From: Magnetococcales bacterium
Lineage (GTDB): Bacteria > Pseudomonadota > Magnetococcia > Magnetococcales > Magnetaquicoccaceae
Direction: 5' to 3'
Assembly (NCBI GenBank): GCA_011089965.1
Contig: JAANAU010000015.1
Location: 17,732-81,731 of the forward strand
DNA: 64,000 nt
Shown: in pieces, positions 9,970-17,524 of the stretch
Numbering within the stretch: position 1 is the stretch's first letter
How the letters are laid out: each line of letters starts with the position of its first letter
Program-made: the position numbers and the translations under genes
The notes under the pieces: generated by a model
The model's database searches: none
Told to the model about the DNA's origin: nothing
What the model saw: only the letters and a program-made list of their open reading frames with translations

Positions 9970-10036
9970 ATTATTTTAAAAATTTTTGAATTTTATCAAT
10001 TTCTTGAAGGATGCCTGCCGTTGTGTCTCACATCTC

Positions 10037-10051
10037 TGGCATGCGCTGTGC
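10037..10051 (+). promoter_or_regulatory. Sigma-54 (-24/-12) promoter of the ankyrin/cytochrome genes
   Basis: TGGCATG-CGCT-GTGC matches the consensus TGGCACG-N4-TTGC with the required GG (10038-10039) and GC (10050-10051) separated by exactly 10 bp. Transcription would start near 10063, about 85 bp before the ankyrin start codon. The neighbouring divergent gene encodes a sigma-54 activator, which strengthens the call. Confidence 0.65.
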
Positions 10052-10148
10052 GCTATATAAAGACAAAAGCACACATAACCCGTCTGAGTGTTTCACGGCA
10101 CGAAGCGGATAAATTGGATAGACGACATCACAGGCAAGGAGTACGACC

Positions 10149-11114
10149 ATGAACACCAAGAAAATCACCCTGACTCTCTCCATCATGGCCGTGGCTGCCG
10201 TGATGGTCTTCACCGTCGGCGACCGAAGCACGCCCAAAAAGGTGGATAACGCCCTGTCTGTAGCGGCCATGGAAGGAGATGTGACCAAGGTGCGGGAACT
10301 GCTCGGTCGGGGCATGGATGCCGACAGCCACGGCAATCTGAAAATCTCTCCGCTGGCCTGGGCAGCGGAGAATGGACATGCGGAGGTGGTCAAAGTGCTC
10401 CTGGAGGCAGGAGCGGATGTGAATGCTGTGGATCCTTCGGGTTTCACGCCGTTGAGCCTGGCGGCACGTTGGAATGATCATGCCATTGTCGGCATGTTGC
10501 TCGATGCCGGAGCCAACCCGAATCTTGCCACCCGTTCTGGCCAGACCGCCATCTTTGGACCGGCCCAGTACGGATTTGAGGAGCTGTTGAAAAAGCTGAT
10601 CGAAAAGGGAGCGGATGTCAATGCCATCGACAAACGCGGCGACAGCCCCATGATCATCGCTTCCAAACGGGGACATGACAAGGTGGTGGTGGCACTGCTC
10701 GATGCGGGTGCAACCCCCAACCTCCAGAACAAACAGGGCTATACCCCGTTGATGATCGCTGCCGAGTCGGGTCATGAAATGATCGTGGCCAAATTGCTGG
10801 AACGGGGTGCGGATCTGACCTATCGGCATGAGTGCGGCTGCACGGCACTCCTGGCCGCTGCCGAGAAGGGGTATGTCGGGATCGTGCGGCTGCTGCTCGA
10901 TCATGGTGCCGACATCAATGCCGTGAACTATGAAGGATCGTCGGCCTTGATGTTTGCCGCACGCTACAACTATCTGGATACGGCCAAGCTGTTGCTGGAG
11001 CGGGGTATCCGGACCGATCTCAAAGATGAGAAAGGCAAAACGGCCAGGGACTATCTGCGTGTCGGAGCCACACGCGCCATGAACCGCCTGTTGGATCCAG
11101 GCAAGAACGTATGA
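10149..11114 (+). CDS. Exported ankyrin-repeat protein
   Basis: 321 residues. N-terminal signal sequence (MNTKKITLTLSIMAVAAVMVF), then about eight 33-residue ankyrin repeats from residue 34 to the end with classic G(A)DVNAxD turns and (T)PLxxAA helices. One repeat carries an unusual HECGC segment. RBS AAGGAG 8 nt upstream of the ATG. It is the first gene behind the sigma-54-type promoter and precedes three cytochrome genes, so it may be a periplasmic scaffold, chaperone or protective partner for them. This function is inference; ankyrin repeats are general protein-binding modules. Confidence 0.85.
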   Translation: MNTKKITLTLSIMAVAAVMVFTVGDRSTPKKVDNALSVAAMEGDVTKVRELLGRGMDADSHGNLKISPLAWAAENGHAEVVKVLLEAGADVNAVDPSGFTPLSLAARWNDHAIVGMLLDAGANPNLATRSGQTAIFGPAQYGFEELLKKLIEKGADVNAIDKRGDSPMIIASKRGHDKVVVALLDAGATPNLQNKQGYTPLMIAAESGHEMIVAKLLERGADLTYRHECGCTALLAAAEKGYVGIVRLLLDHGADINAVNYEGSSALMFAARYNYLDTAKLLLERGIRTDLKDEKGKTARDYLRVGATRAMNRLLDPGKNV

Positions 11115-11135
11115 CCAACAGCCAACATCAACCCC

Positions 11136-11171
11136 CCGGCAGTCGGCCACGACAGCCAGGCCGACTGCCGG
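11136..11171 (+). other. Strong intercistronic stem-loop
   Basis: Perfect 13-bp G+C-rich inverted repeat CCGGCAGTCGGCC / GGCCGACTGCCGG around a 10-nt loop, in the 81-bp gap between the ankyrin and 7-haem cytochrome genes. There is no T-run, so it is more likely an mRNA processing, stability or partial-termination element than a full terminator. Confidence 0.6.
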
Positions 11172-11195
11172 CCAATCAGGAAAGCGGAGGAGACC

Positions 11196-12143
11196 ATGAA
11201 CGCATTCATCATCACCCGGTCATGGGTCATGCTCCTGACTTTTCTGGTTGGAGTGATTGTTGCCACAAAAGTACAAGCACAAGCACAAGGGGATGAAACC
11301 TGCATGCGTTGTCACAGTATGGCGACCCTCTCCTATCTCGACGCCAAAACCGGCTTGATGCGCAATCTGGCCATCGATCCTCAGGCCATGGCACAATCCG
11401 ACCATCGCCAACTGAAATGTCGCGATTGCCATGCTGCCGGTTACGAGGCCTATCCGCACTTCGAGGAGGCGCGGCGCGAGCGTCTTGATTGCTTTGGTTG
11501 TCATGATTCCATTGGGAAATTCCCAAAAGATAAATTTGAAATCATTGAGCGTGGATTTCAGCGCAGCATTCATTATCAGAATCGGCAAGACTCTTTGAAC
11601 TGCTTTTCATGCCACAATCCACACGATTTTCGTCAGTTGGCCGGACTGCCCAAAGAGCGGTTGATTCCCACCGTGGCGCGTGACAATGGGGTGTGTCGCC
11701 GCTGTCACGACTCGCCCGAAGGCATTCTGGGACAAAGCGGGCGGCTGTTTCTGACTTTGGAGATGACCCACTCCTGGTTGCCGGAAACAGAACGCCATTG
11801 GAGCAAGATCCGGTGCGTGGAGTGTCACACCTCGTCGCAGCAGGAAAACAGCCATTTCATCCTGGGACGGGATTATGCCGTACGTGCATGTGAAGCGTGT
11901 CACAGCCGGGATTCGATTCTGGCGGTCAAACTCTATCGCCATCGCACCCGCGAGGAGCGGCGCACGGCTGGATTCATCCATTCGGTGGTGATGAACGATG
12001 CTTATGTAATCGGGATGACCCGCAACCAATGGTTGGATTGGGGCGGGATGGCTCTGATCGGCCTGACCATTGTCGGAGTTGGCGCTCATGGTTTGGCCCG
12101 TTTTCTGGTTGGAAGGAGCATGCGCCATGAAACCCGTCATTGA
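11196..12143 (+). CDS. Seven-haem membrane-anchored cytochrome c
   Basis: 315 residues with an N-terminal signal sequence (to about residue 28) and seven CXXCH haem-binding motifs (CMRCH, CRDCH, CFGCH, CFSCH, CRRCH, CVECH, CEACH), then a C-terminal transmembrane helix (WGGMALIGLTIVGVGAHG). The haem domain should face the periplasm and pass electrons between the b-type cytochrome encoded next and the octahaem cytochrome after it. GGAGGAG ribosome site just upstream. The last 17 bases overlap the cytochrome b start. Resembles NapC/NrfH-like and multihaem quinol-linked cytochromes only in a general way; no precise family was recognised. Confidence 0.88.
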   Translation: MNAFIITRSWVMLLTFLVGVIVATKVQAQAQGDETCMRCHSMATLSYLDAKTGLMRNLAIDPQAMAQSDHRQLKCRDCHAAGYEAYPHFEEARRERLDCFGCHDSIGKFPKDKFEIIERGFQRSIHYQNRQDSLNCFSCHNPHDFRQLAGLPKERLIPTVARDNGVCRRCHDSPEGILGQSGRLFLTLEMTHSWLPETERHWSKIRCVECHTSSQQENSHFILGRDYAVRACEACHSRDSILAVKLYRHRTREERRTAGFIHSVVMNDAYVIGMTRNQWLDWGGMALIGLTIVGVGAHGLARFLVGRSMRHETRH

Positions 12144-12753
12144 ACTCTATCCCCTCTGGATCCGATTGTGGCATTGGACCAATGCGCTGTCGTTCCTGGT
12201 GCTGCTGGCAACGGGAATCAGCCTGCATTTTGCGACTCCTGGTGCCATGCTGATTCCCTTTGAAATCGCCCGGATGCTGCATAATGTTTTCGGATTGGTG
12301 ATGACCGGGGGTTGGGTGGTGTTTGTGATTGGCAACTGGTGGAGTGGCAACGGGATCCATTACCGTCCCCAAAGGACCGGTTTGATCGGGCGTCTGCTGG
12401 TCCAGATCCAATTTTATGGGGTGGGTATTTTTCGCCATGATCCTCATCCTTTTCCGGCTGCACCGCAGGCCAAATTCAATCCGCTGCAACAGTTGACCTA
12501 TCTGGGCGTGATGTTTGGTGCCATGCCGGTGTTGATCCTCTCCGGATGGGGTTTTTTTTGGCACGAGTGGATACCTGAACGTTTTCTGGAGATGGACGGA
12601 CTGTGGGTGGTGGGTGTGATCCATTATCTGGTGGCACTGTTTCTGACTGCTTTTCTGATCGGACATCTCTATCTGGCTACTGCCGGTGAGACGGTGTTCG
12701 GAGAGTTCAAAAAAATGATTTCTGGTTCCAGACTGACGGAGGAACAACCATGA
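12127..12753 (+). CDS. Cytochrome b561-type membrane subunit
   Basis: 208 residues with four hydrophobic helices and His residues in the usual b-haem places: WHWTN near residue 16, MLHNVFGL near 50, and IHYLVALFLTAFLIGHLYL near 170-190. This is the bacterial b561/formate dehydrogenase-gamma-like fold that links the quinone pool to periplasmic redox partners. ATG 12127 follows GGAAGGAG and lies within the end of the preceding cytochrome c gene; the stop overlaps the next start (ATGA). Together the three genes suggest a quinol-to-periplasm electron path. Confidence 0.87.
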   Translation: MKPVIELYPLWIRLWHWTNALSFLVLLATGISLHFATPGAMLIPFEIARMLHNVFGLVMTGGWVVFVIGNWWSGNGIHYRPQRTGLIGRLLVQIQFYGVGIFRHDPHPFPAAPQAKFNPLQQLTYLGVMFGAMPVLILSGWGFFWHEWIPERFLEMDGLWVVGVIHYLVALFLTAFLIGHLYLATAGETVFGEFKKMISGSRLTEEQP

Positions 12754-14897
12754 ACACCCAGATGATCCGCCAATCACATCATGTCAAACGGATCGCCCTC
12801 ATCCTTGGAATAGGCATGACCATCGGAGTTGTGCGCTGGATTTATCCCGGACTCCTGGAAAGCTATATCGGGGTCACGAATGCCCCTTTGACCTATGCCA
12901 ACAGTGTGGAGTTGACGCCACGGGAGTTTGATCAACTGGCCGACTCCTTGACCCGAGAACATCGGCAACAGCGTGCCCTGGCCCAGACTGCCCATGAAGA
13001 GGTGCCCTTTGCCCGGCGTCTGAAGGTCAACCTGTTGATGAAGATCCCGTCGTTTGCCAAACCCTCGCCCTATCCGCACATTCAATATTTTCGCAAGGCG
13101 GGCATTCGGCACTATACCGGGCCTGAGACCTGTCTGACGTGTCATGAAACCATAAAAGTAACCGATGCGCATGGCAAGATTCAAGAAGTTGAAACCATGC
13201 AGGACATCGTGAACTCGGTCCATTTCAAATTCCAGAGCAGTGGAGCCGGTTTTTCCACCTATGGTTTTGATGGTCGCCAGGTGAACGGACCTGGGGTGCG
13301 TTCCATTCCAGTCGGCAAGATCGACCGGGCGTGTGGAGTGCCCGGTTCCTTTACCTGGACCGGTTGGGCGGAGTTGATCCGGACCAAACCCGAACATGCC
13401 AATGGAAATGTGGAGCTGCGCAGCGAAGGGTGTGGACAATGCCATATTGGTGGTGGATATCATCCGGCGACCGAAAAGATGTTGCCATTCCATGACGCTC
13501 CGGAGAGCGCCAAGGCCGGTATCGACTGTCTCATCTGTCACAGCCAGAGCTACGACATGAATCAGCGTTATGTGATCGAAGATGATCATGGTCGGCGCTG
13601 GAATCAGGATCGCTCCATGAAGGCGGCCTTGACCGTAGGTGCCGCCAGCAACCGGACCTGTCTCAACTGCCACCAACACAATATGGGCGGCGATCTGGAA
13701 AAATCTCTGCCCTCTGGTGCGGCTCCGGACAATCTCGGCTATCAAAACAAACGCCTGCTCCATCCCGGTGCCAAGCGTGGCAATTCGATCCAACCGGAAC
13801 ACGATGTTCATGCCGCAGCGGGCATGACCTGCACCGACTGTCACAAACCCCAAGGCCACAAAATTCCCCGTGGTACGCTGGGTGTGGATCTGGTGGCCAA
13901 TGACCTGCCGGGACGCAAGGTCGATTGCGAGTCCTGTCATACCGCTGCCCCGCATGTCAAAGATACCGAGGAGCGGGCACTGCTCAATGGTCATGTCGCG
14001 CGTGTTGCCTGCGAAACCTGCCATATTCTCAAATTGCGTGATGACAATACCGTGCTGCGTGACTGGATCCACCCAGTCTGGAATGCCGAAGAGGGGGCCT
14101 ATCTCTTCCGGGATGTCTATCAAAGCGGAGAACCGGGTCGTGGTTTCACATTTCTGTGGTTCAACGGCAATGGATCGTTTCTGGCCAATGCGTTGGGGGA
14201 CAATCCGGTTGGCGACGGCAGCTACAATCCGTTGATGCGGCAGTTGGTCAAGATCGAAGATCCCAAGGTGATTGCAGCGGTTCGTCAGGCGGCGATTGAG
14301 TTGCAGAAAAGCTATCCGGATCTGGATGTGGAGCGTTATGTGCGTGATGCCACAGATTTTCTGGCTCCTCTTTCTCCGGAGATGCGGGCACAACGTCAAA
14401 AGATGATCGATGAGAAGATCCGCCCCATCATGGCGCAAGGGCAAAGCAGGATCTATCCATTCAAGCTCTTCAATGCCATCATGTATGAGGATATGAACAA
14501 TCAAGGACCGTTTGGTGCCATGATTCTGCCCTTTGACTATCCGAGTTATTACGAACAGGGCGATCCTAAGCTCTCGGTACGCCGGGCGCTGGAACACCCG
14601 ATTCTGCAACGGATGTATCAGGCACCGTTCAAGGCATACATGATGGATGAATTCATGCACTACTTTGGAGTGTCTGGATGGAAGGCCGAATATCCGGTAG
14701 ATGCCAAGGGGCAGTTGCGGCATGTCGAGCCACACTGGATGCGGCAGATGGGAACCCTGATGGTCAATCATGGCATCCAGAAGGAGGGGCGTGGCTGCAA
14801 AGAGTGTCACTCCAAGAACGGTATACTCGATTTCCAGGCATTGGGTTACCCACCGGAACGGGTCGAGGAATTGCGGAAATTGCCAGAATTGCAATAA
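12750..14897 (+). CDS. Octahaem cytochrome c, membrane-anchored, putative terminal reductase
   Basis: 715 residues. N-terminal hydrophobic anchor (residues about 14-34), then eight CXXCH motifs: CLTCH near 128, CGQCH, CLICH, CLNCH, CTDCH, CESCH, CETCH near 421, and a lone CKECH near 683. The roughly 258 residues between haems seven and eight contain no haem motif and may form a substrate or docking domain. The family could be distantly related to octahaem nitrite/tetrathionate reductases, but I cannot assign one. Overlaps the cytochrome b stop by 4 bases, and the unit ends at a strong terminator, so it is the last gene of the sigma-54 module. Substrate unknown. Confidence 0.85.
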   Translation: MNTQMIRQSHHVKRIALILGIGMTIGVVRWIYPGLLESYIGVTNAPLTYANSVELTPREFDQLADSLTREHRQQRALAQTAHEEVPFARRLKVNLLMKIPSFAKPSPYPHIQYFRKAGIRHYTGPETCLTCHETIKVTDAHGKIQEVETMQDIVNSVHFKFQSSGAGFSTYGFDGRQVNGPGVRSIPVGKIDRACGVPGSFTWTGWAELIRTKPEHANGNVELRSEGCGQCHIGGGYHPATEKMLPFHDAPESAKAGIDCLICHSQSYDMNQRYVIEDDHGRRWNQDRSMKAALTVGAASNRTCLNCHQHNMGGDLEKSLPSGAAPDNLGYQNKRLLHPGAKRGNSIQPEHDVHAAAGMTCTDCHKPQGHKIPRGTLGVDLVANDLPGRKVDCESCHTAAPHVKDTEERALLNGHVARVACETCHILKLRDDNTVLRDWIHPVWNAEEGAYLFRDVYQSGEPGRGFTFLWFNGNGSFLANALGDNPVGDGSYNPLMRQLVKIEDPKVIAAVRQAAIELQKSYPDLDVERYVRDATDFLAPLSPEMRAQRQKMIDEKIRPIMAQGQSRIYPFKLFNAIMYEDMNNQGPFGAMILPFDYPSYYEQGDPKLSVRRALEHPILQRMYQAPFKAYMMDEFMHYFGVSGWKAEYPVDAKGQLRHVEPHWMRQMGTLMVNHGIQKEGRGCKECHSKNGILDFQALGYPPERVEELRKLPELQ

Positions 14898-14924
14898 ACG
14901 TATCATTGCGGTCTATCTGAAGAA

Positions 14925-14952
14925 AAAGGAGGCGACGTCATGCCTCCTTTTT
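14925..14952 (+). terminator. Rho-independent terminator after the octahaem cytochrome gene
   Basis: Stem AAAGGAGGC (14925-14933) and GCCTCCTTT (14942-14950) with an 8-nt loop, followed by a T-run. Ends the ankyrin/cytochrome transcript. Confidence 0.88.
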
Positions 14953-15104
14953 TATTGTATTAATCTGCAAAAAATGAAAAACAAGCAAAAAATGGCATTG
15001 CATCTTGTGTGCAATCGCACAATAATAACCATTCATACGGATCGGTCGCGTGCTGGTCCGGATTCGTCCCGGGAGATGCACAGCTCTGGTCAGGAGAGAC
15101 CCAG

Positions 15105-17522
15105 ATGAGATCGGGATTGTGTCGCAGCATGGGTGTTGTGGTCAGCATGGTGGGCCTGTTGTGGTTGATGCCAGCCCTGGTTGATGCCACCGGGGAGCGG
15201 ATTGTGCCGAGAAACAATGCCCGGGCACTCCTGGTGGGCAGTGAATTGGATTATCCTCCCTATGCCACGGTCAATGCCCAAGGTGAGGCAGATGGCTTCA
15301 GTGTAGATCTTTTCAAAGCCGTAGCCCAGGTGATGGGGCTGGAAGTTACATTCCGGGTTGGGCCGTGGCACGAAATGCGGGCTGCCTTGGAACGCGGGGA
15401 GATCGATGCCTTGCCGTTGGTCTCATATTCCGAGGAACGGGAGAGGGTATTCGACTTTTCTGCCCCGCATACCGATGCCCTTGCCACAGTCATGATTCGC
15501 AAAGGAGATCCAGCCTTTACCAGCGAACGAGATCTGTATGGCAAGAAGATCATTGTGATGCAAGCAGATGCCACTCATGACTATCTGGTGCGCCATCAGA
15601 TTTCAACGGATCTGATTCTGGCCAAAACCGTACTGGAGGTCTTGCAACGTCTGAGCGGTGGAGAAGGGGATGTGGCCTTTGTGGCACGCCTGCCCGGGTT
15701 GCTGGAAGCCAGAGCGCGTGGATTGGATGAGCTGGTGATTGCCACCGGTCCTGCGATTGCCGTGCATGGCCGTGGATACGGCTTTGCGGTCCGCAAGGGA
15801 AACAGTGAACTTTTGGACCAGTTGAATCATGGTCTGGCTGTGGTCAAGGCAGCAGGCAAATATGCGGAGATCTATGACAAATGGTTTGGCATGGTCGATC
15901 CGCGCGGCATCTCCTTGGAAACCCTTCACACCTATGGCGGCATGATCGGGGGTGGGATCCTGTTTGTTTTGGCTGTTGGTTTGTTGTGGAACAGCTCTTT
16001 GCGGCGGGAAATCCAACAGAGACGTGTGGCTGAAGAACGTCTGGAACAAAGCAATCACAATTTGAGTCTGGCCAAGGAGGCTGCCGAGGCAGCCAGTCAG
16101 GCCAAAAGTCTTTTTCTGGCCAATATGAGCCATGAATTTCGTACCCCTTTGCATGCCATCCTTGGGTTCAATCGGTTGTTGTTGTGCGATGTCGAAGTGA
16201 CCGCCAGACAAAAGGAGTATCTGGAGGTGATCCAGGCGAGCGCCTCCCATCTGTTGACGCTGATTCAGGATGTATTGGAGATGTCACGCATCGAGGCCGG
16301 GCGGATGGAACTCCATCTGAAAGTGGTGGATCTCAAGAAGATCTTGACGGATGTGGCCGATATGATGCGCATACGGGCTGAAGAGAAGGGACTTATGTTT
16401 CACGTGAAACATGATGCCGACTTGCCACACGATGCCCAAACCGATGGCAGCAAGCTGCGGCAGGTGCTGATCAATCTGTTGAGCAATGCGATCAAATTCA
16501 CGGAAAAAGGAACCGTGACTTTGCGTGCCGGCCTGGGAAGAGACATCGATATGGATGGGCCGCGTGAGCTTTGGTGCGAGGTGGAAGATAGCGGTGTAGG
16601 AATTCCTGCCGAGGCATTGGAAAAAATTTTTGAACCCTTTACCCAGATTTCCCACAGTCCCGGATCCGGGGAGGGGACCGGATTGGGATTGACCATCACT
16701 CGCCACTATTTGCGATTGTTGGGGGGGGATGTGGAAGTGACCAGTTCTCCGGGGCATGGTTCGATCTTTCGGTGCCGCGTGCCGATTGTTTGCCTTGGGG
16801 GAACAGCCGTCAGGGATTTGGAACGCGCAGAGGTACAAATCATCGGGCTGGAAGAGGGAGAGAGGATACCACGTATTCTGGTGGTGGACGATCTGCCTGC
16901 CGGGCGGTTGATGTTGCGACGGTTGATGGAGGCAATCGGCTGCCAGGTCGAAGAGGCGGTGAACGGACAACAGGCCGTCGAGCGGTTTCTGGAGTGGCAT
17001 CCGGATCTGATCTGGATGGATATGCGCATGCCGGTCATGGATGGGTATCAGGCTACACGGCAGATCAAATCCGATCCGCAAGGCCGTCAGATTCCGGTGA
17101 TTGCCGTAACGGCCAGTGTGCTTGGACAGGATATGCAGGAAATTCAGAAGGCTGGTTGCGACGATTTTCTTGGAAAGCCGTTTCAGGAATCCGATATCTA
17201 TCACCGTATGGTCAAACATCTGCCATTGCGATATCGCTATCAACAAAAAGACAAACGTGTGGATCAGGCCATTGCCCAGATTTTGTCCTGGGAGGTGTTT
17301 CGGGAGACGTTTACGGCCCTGCCTCCGGAGTTGTGTGCGGATTGGCGTCAAGCTGTAGCACTGTTGCAAATGGATCAGATGAGTTGCTCTGCGCAGGCCA
17401 TGCAGGCGCATGATCCGAAACTGGCTGAAGGGTTGTTGGAGTTGATTGACCATTATCAACTGGAAGTTCTGGCGCGCTGGATGGCATGGCTGGATGGCGC
17501 GACCAGTGAAACGTGGAGTTGA
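15105..17522 (+). CDS. BvgS-like hybrid histidine kinase with periplasmic solute-binding domain
   Basis: 805 residues. Signal peptide, then a periplasmic SBP_bac_3 domain (residues about 40-265, ELDYPPYATVNAQGEADGFS is typical), one transmembrane helix near 275-295, a short coiled coil, HisKA with phospho-acceptor His343 in MSHEFRTP, HATPase with N box NLLSNAIKFTEKG and G boxes VEDSGVGIP and GEGTGLGL, receiver with Asp639 in IWMDMRMP, and a 95-residue tail of helices without a clear Hpt motif. Start at ATG 15105 has GGAGA 8 nt upstream and gives a good signal peptide; a GTG at 15009 is less likely. Ligand probably an amino-acid-like or small polar solute, by family. The next kinase starts 2 bases after the stop. 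Confidence 0.92.
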   Translation: MRSGLCRSMGVVVSMVGLLWLMPALVDATGERIVPRNNARALLVGSELDYPPYATVNAQGEADGFSVDLFKAVAQVMGLEVTFRVGPWHEMRAALERGEIDALPLVSYSEERERVFDFSAPHTDALATVMIRKGDPAFTSERDLYGKKIIVMQADATHDYLVRHQISTDLILAKTVLEVLQRLSGGEGDVAFVARLPGLLEARARGLDELVIATGPAIAVHGRGYGFAVRKGNSELLDQLNHGLAVVKAAGKYAEIYDKWFGMVDPRGISLETLHTYGGMIGGGILFVLAVGLLWNSSLRREIQQRRVAEERLEQSNHNLSLAKEAAEAASQAKSLFLANMSHEFRTPLHAILGFNRLLLCDVEVTARQKEYLEVIQASASHLLTLIQDVLEMSRIEAGRMELHLKVVDLKKILTDVADMMRIRAEEKGLMFHVKHDADLPHDAQTDGSKLRQVLINLLSNAIKFTEKGTVTLRAGLGRDIDMDGPRELWCEVEDSGVGIPAEALEKIFEPFTQISHSPGSGEGTGLGLTITRHYLRLLGGDVEVTSSPGHGSIFRCRVPIVCLGGTAVRDLERAEVQIIGLEEGERIPRILVVDDLPAGRLMLRRLMEAIGCQVEEAVNGQQAVERFLEWHPDLIWMDMRMPVMDGYQATRQIKSDPQGRQIPVIAVTASVLGQDMQEIQKAGCDDFLGKPFQESDIYHRMVKHLPLRYRYQQKDKRVDQAIAQILSWEVFRETFTALPPELCADWRQAVALLQMDQMSCSAQAMQAHDPKLAEGLLELIDHYQLEVLARWMAWLDGATSETWS

Positions 17523-17524
17523 TC

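Larger units (their letters stand above)
9809..10148. promoter_or_regulatory. 340-bp divergent regulatory region of the sigma-54 module
   Basis: Holds three short palindromes (9861-9871, 9890-9902, 9959-9969), a direct repeat TGTCCCA at 9868-9874 and 9878-9884, and a -24/-12 element at 10037-10051. AAGGAG at 10136-10141 is the ribosome-binding site of the ankyrin gene. The layout (activator gene, upstream sites, -24/-12 promoter) is that of an enhancer-dependent promoter. Confidence 0.6.

Noticed and set aside
12774..14906. Long open frame antisense to the octahaem cytochrome gene
   Set aside because: It follows the codon pattern of the sense gene, lacks any domain, and the sense frame has eight haem motifs and an overlap with its upstream gene.
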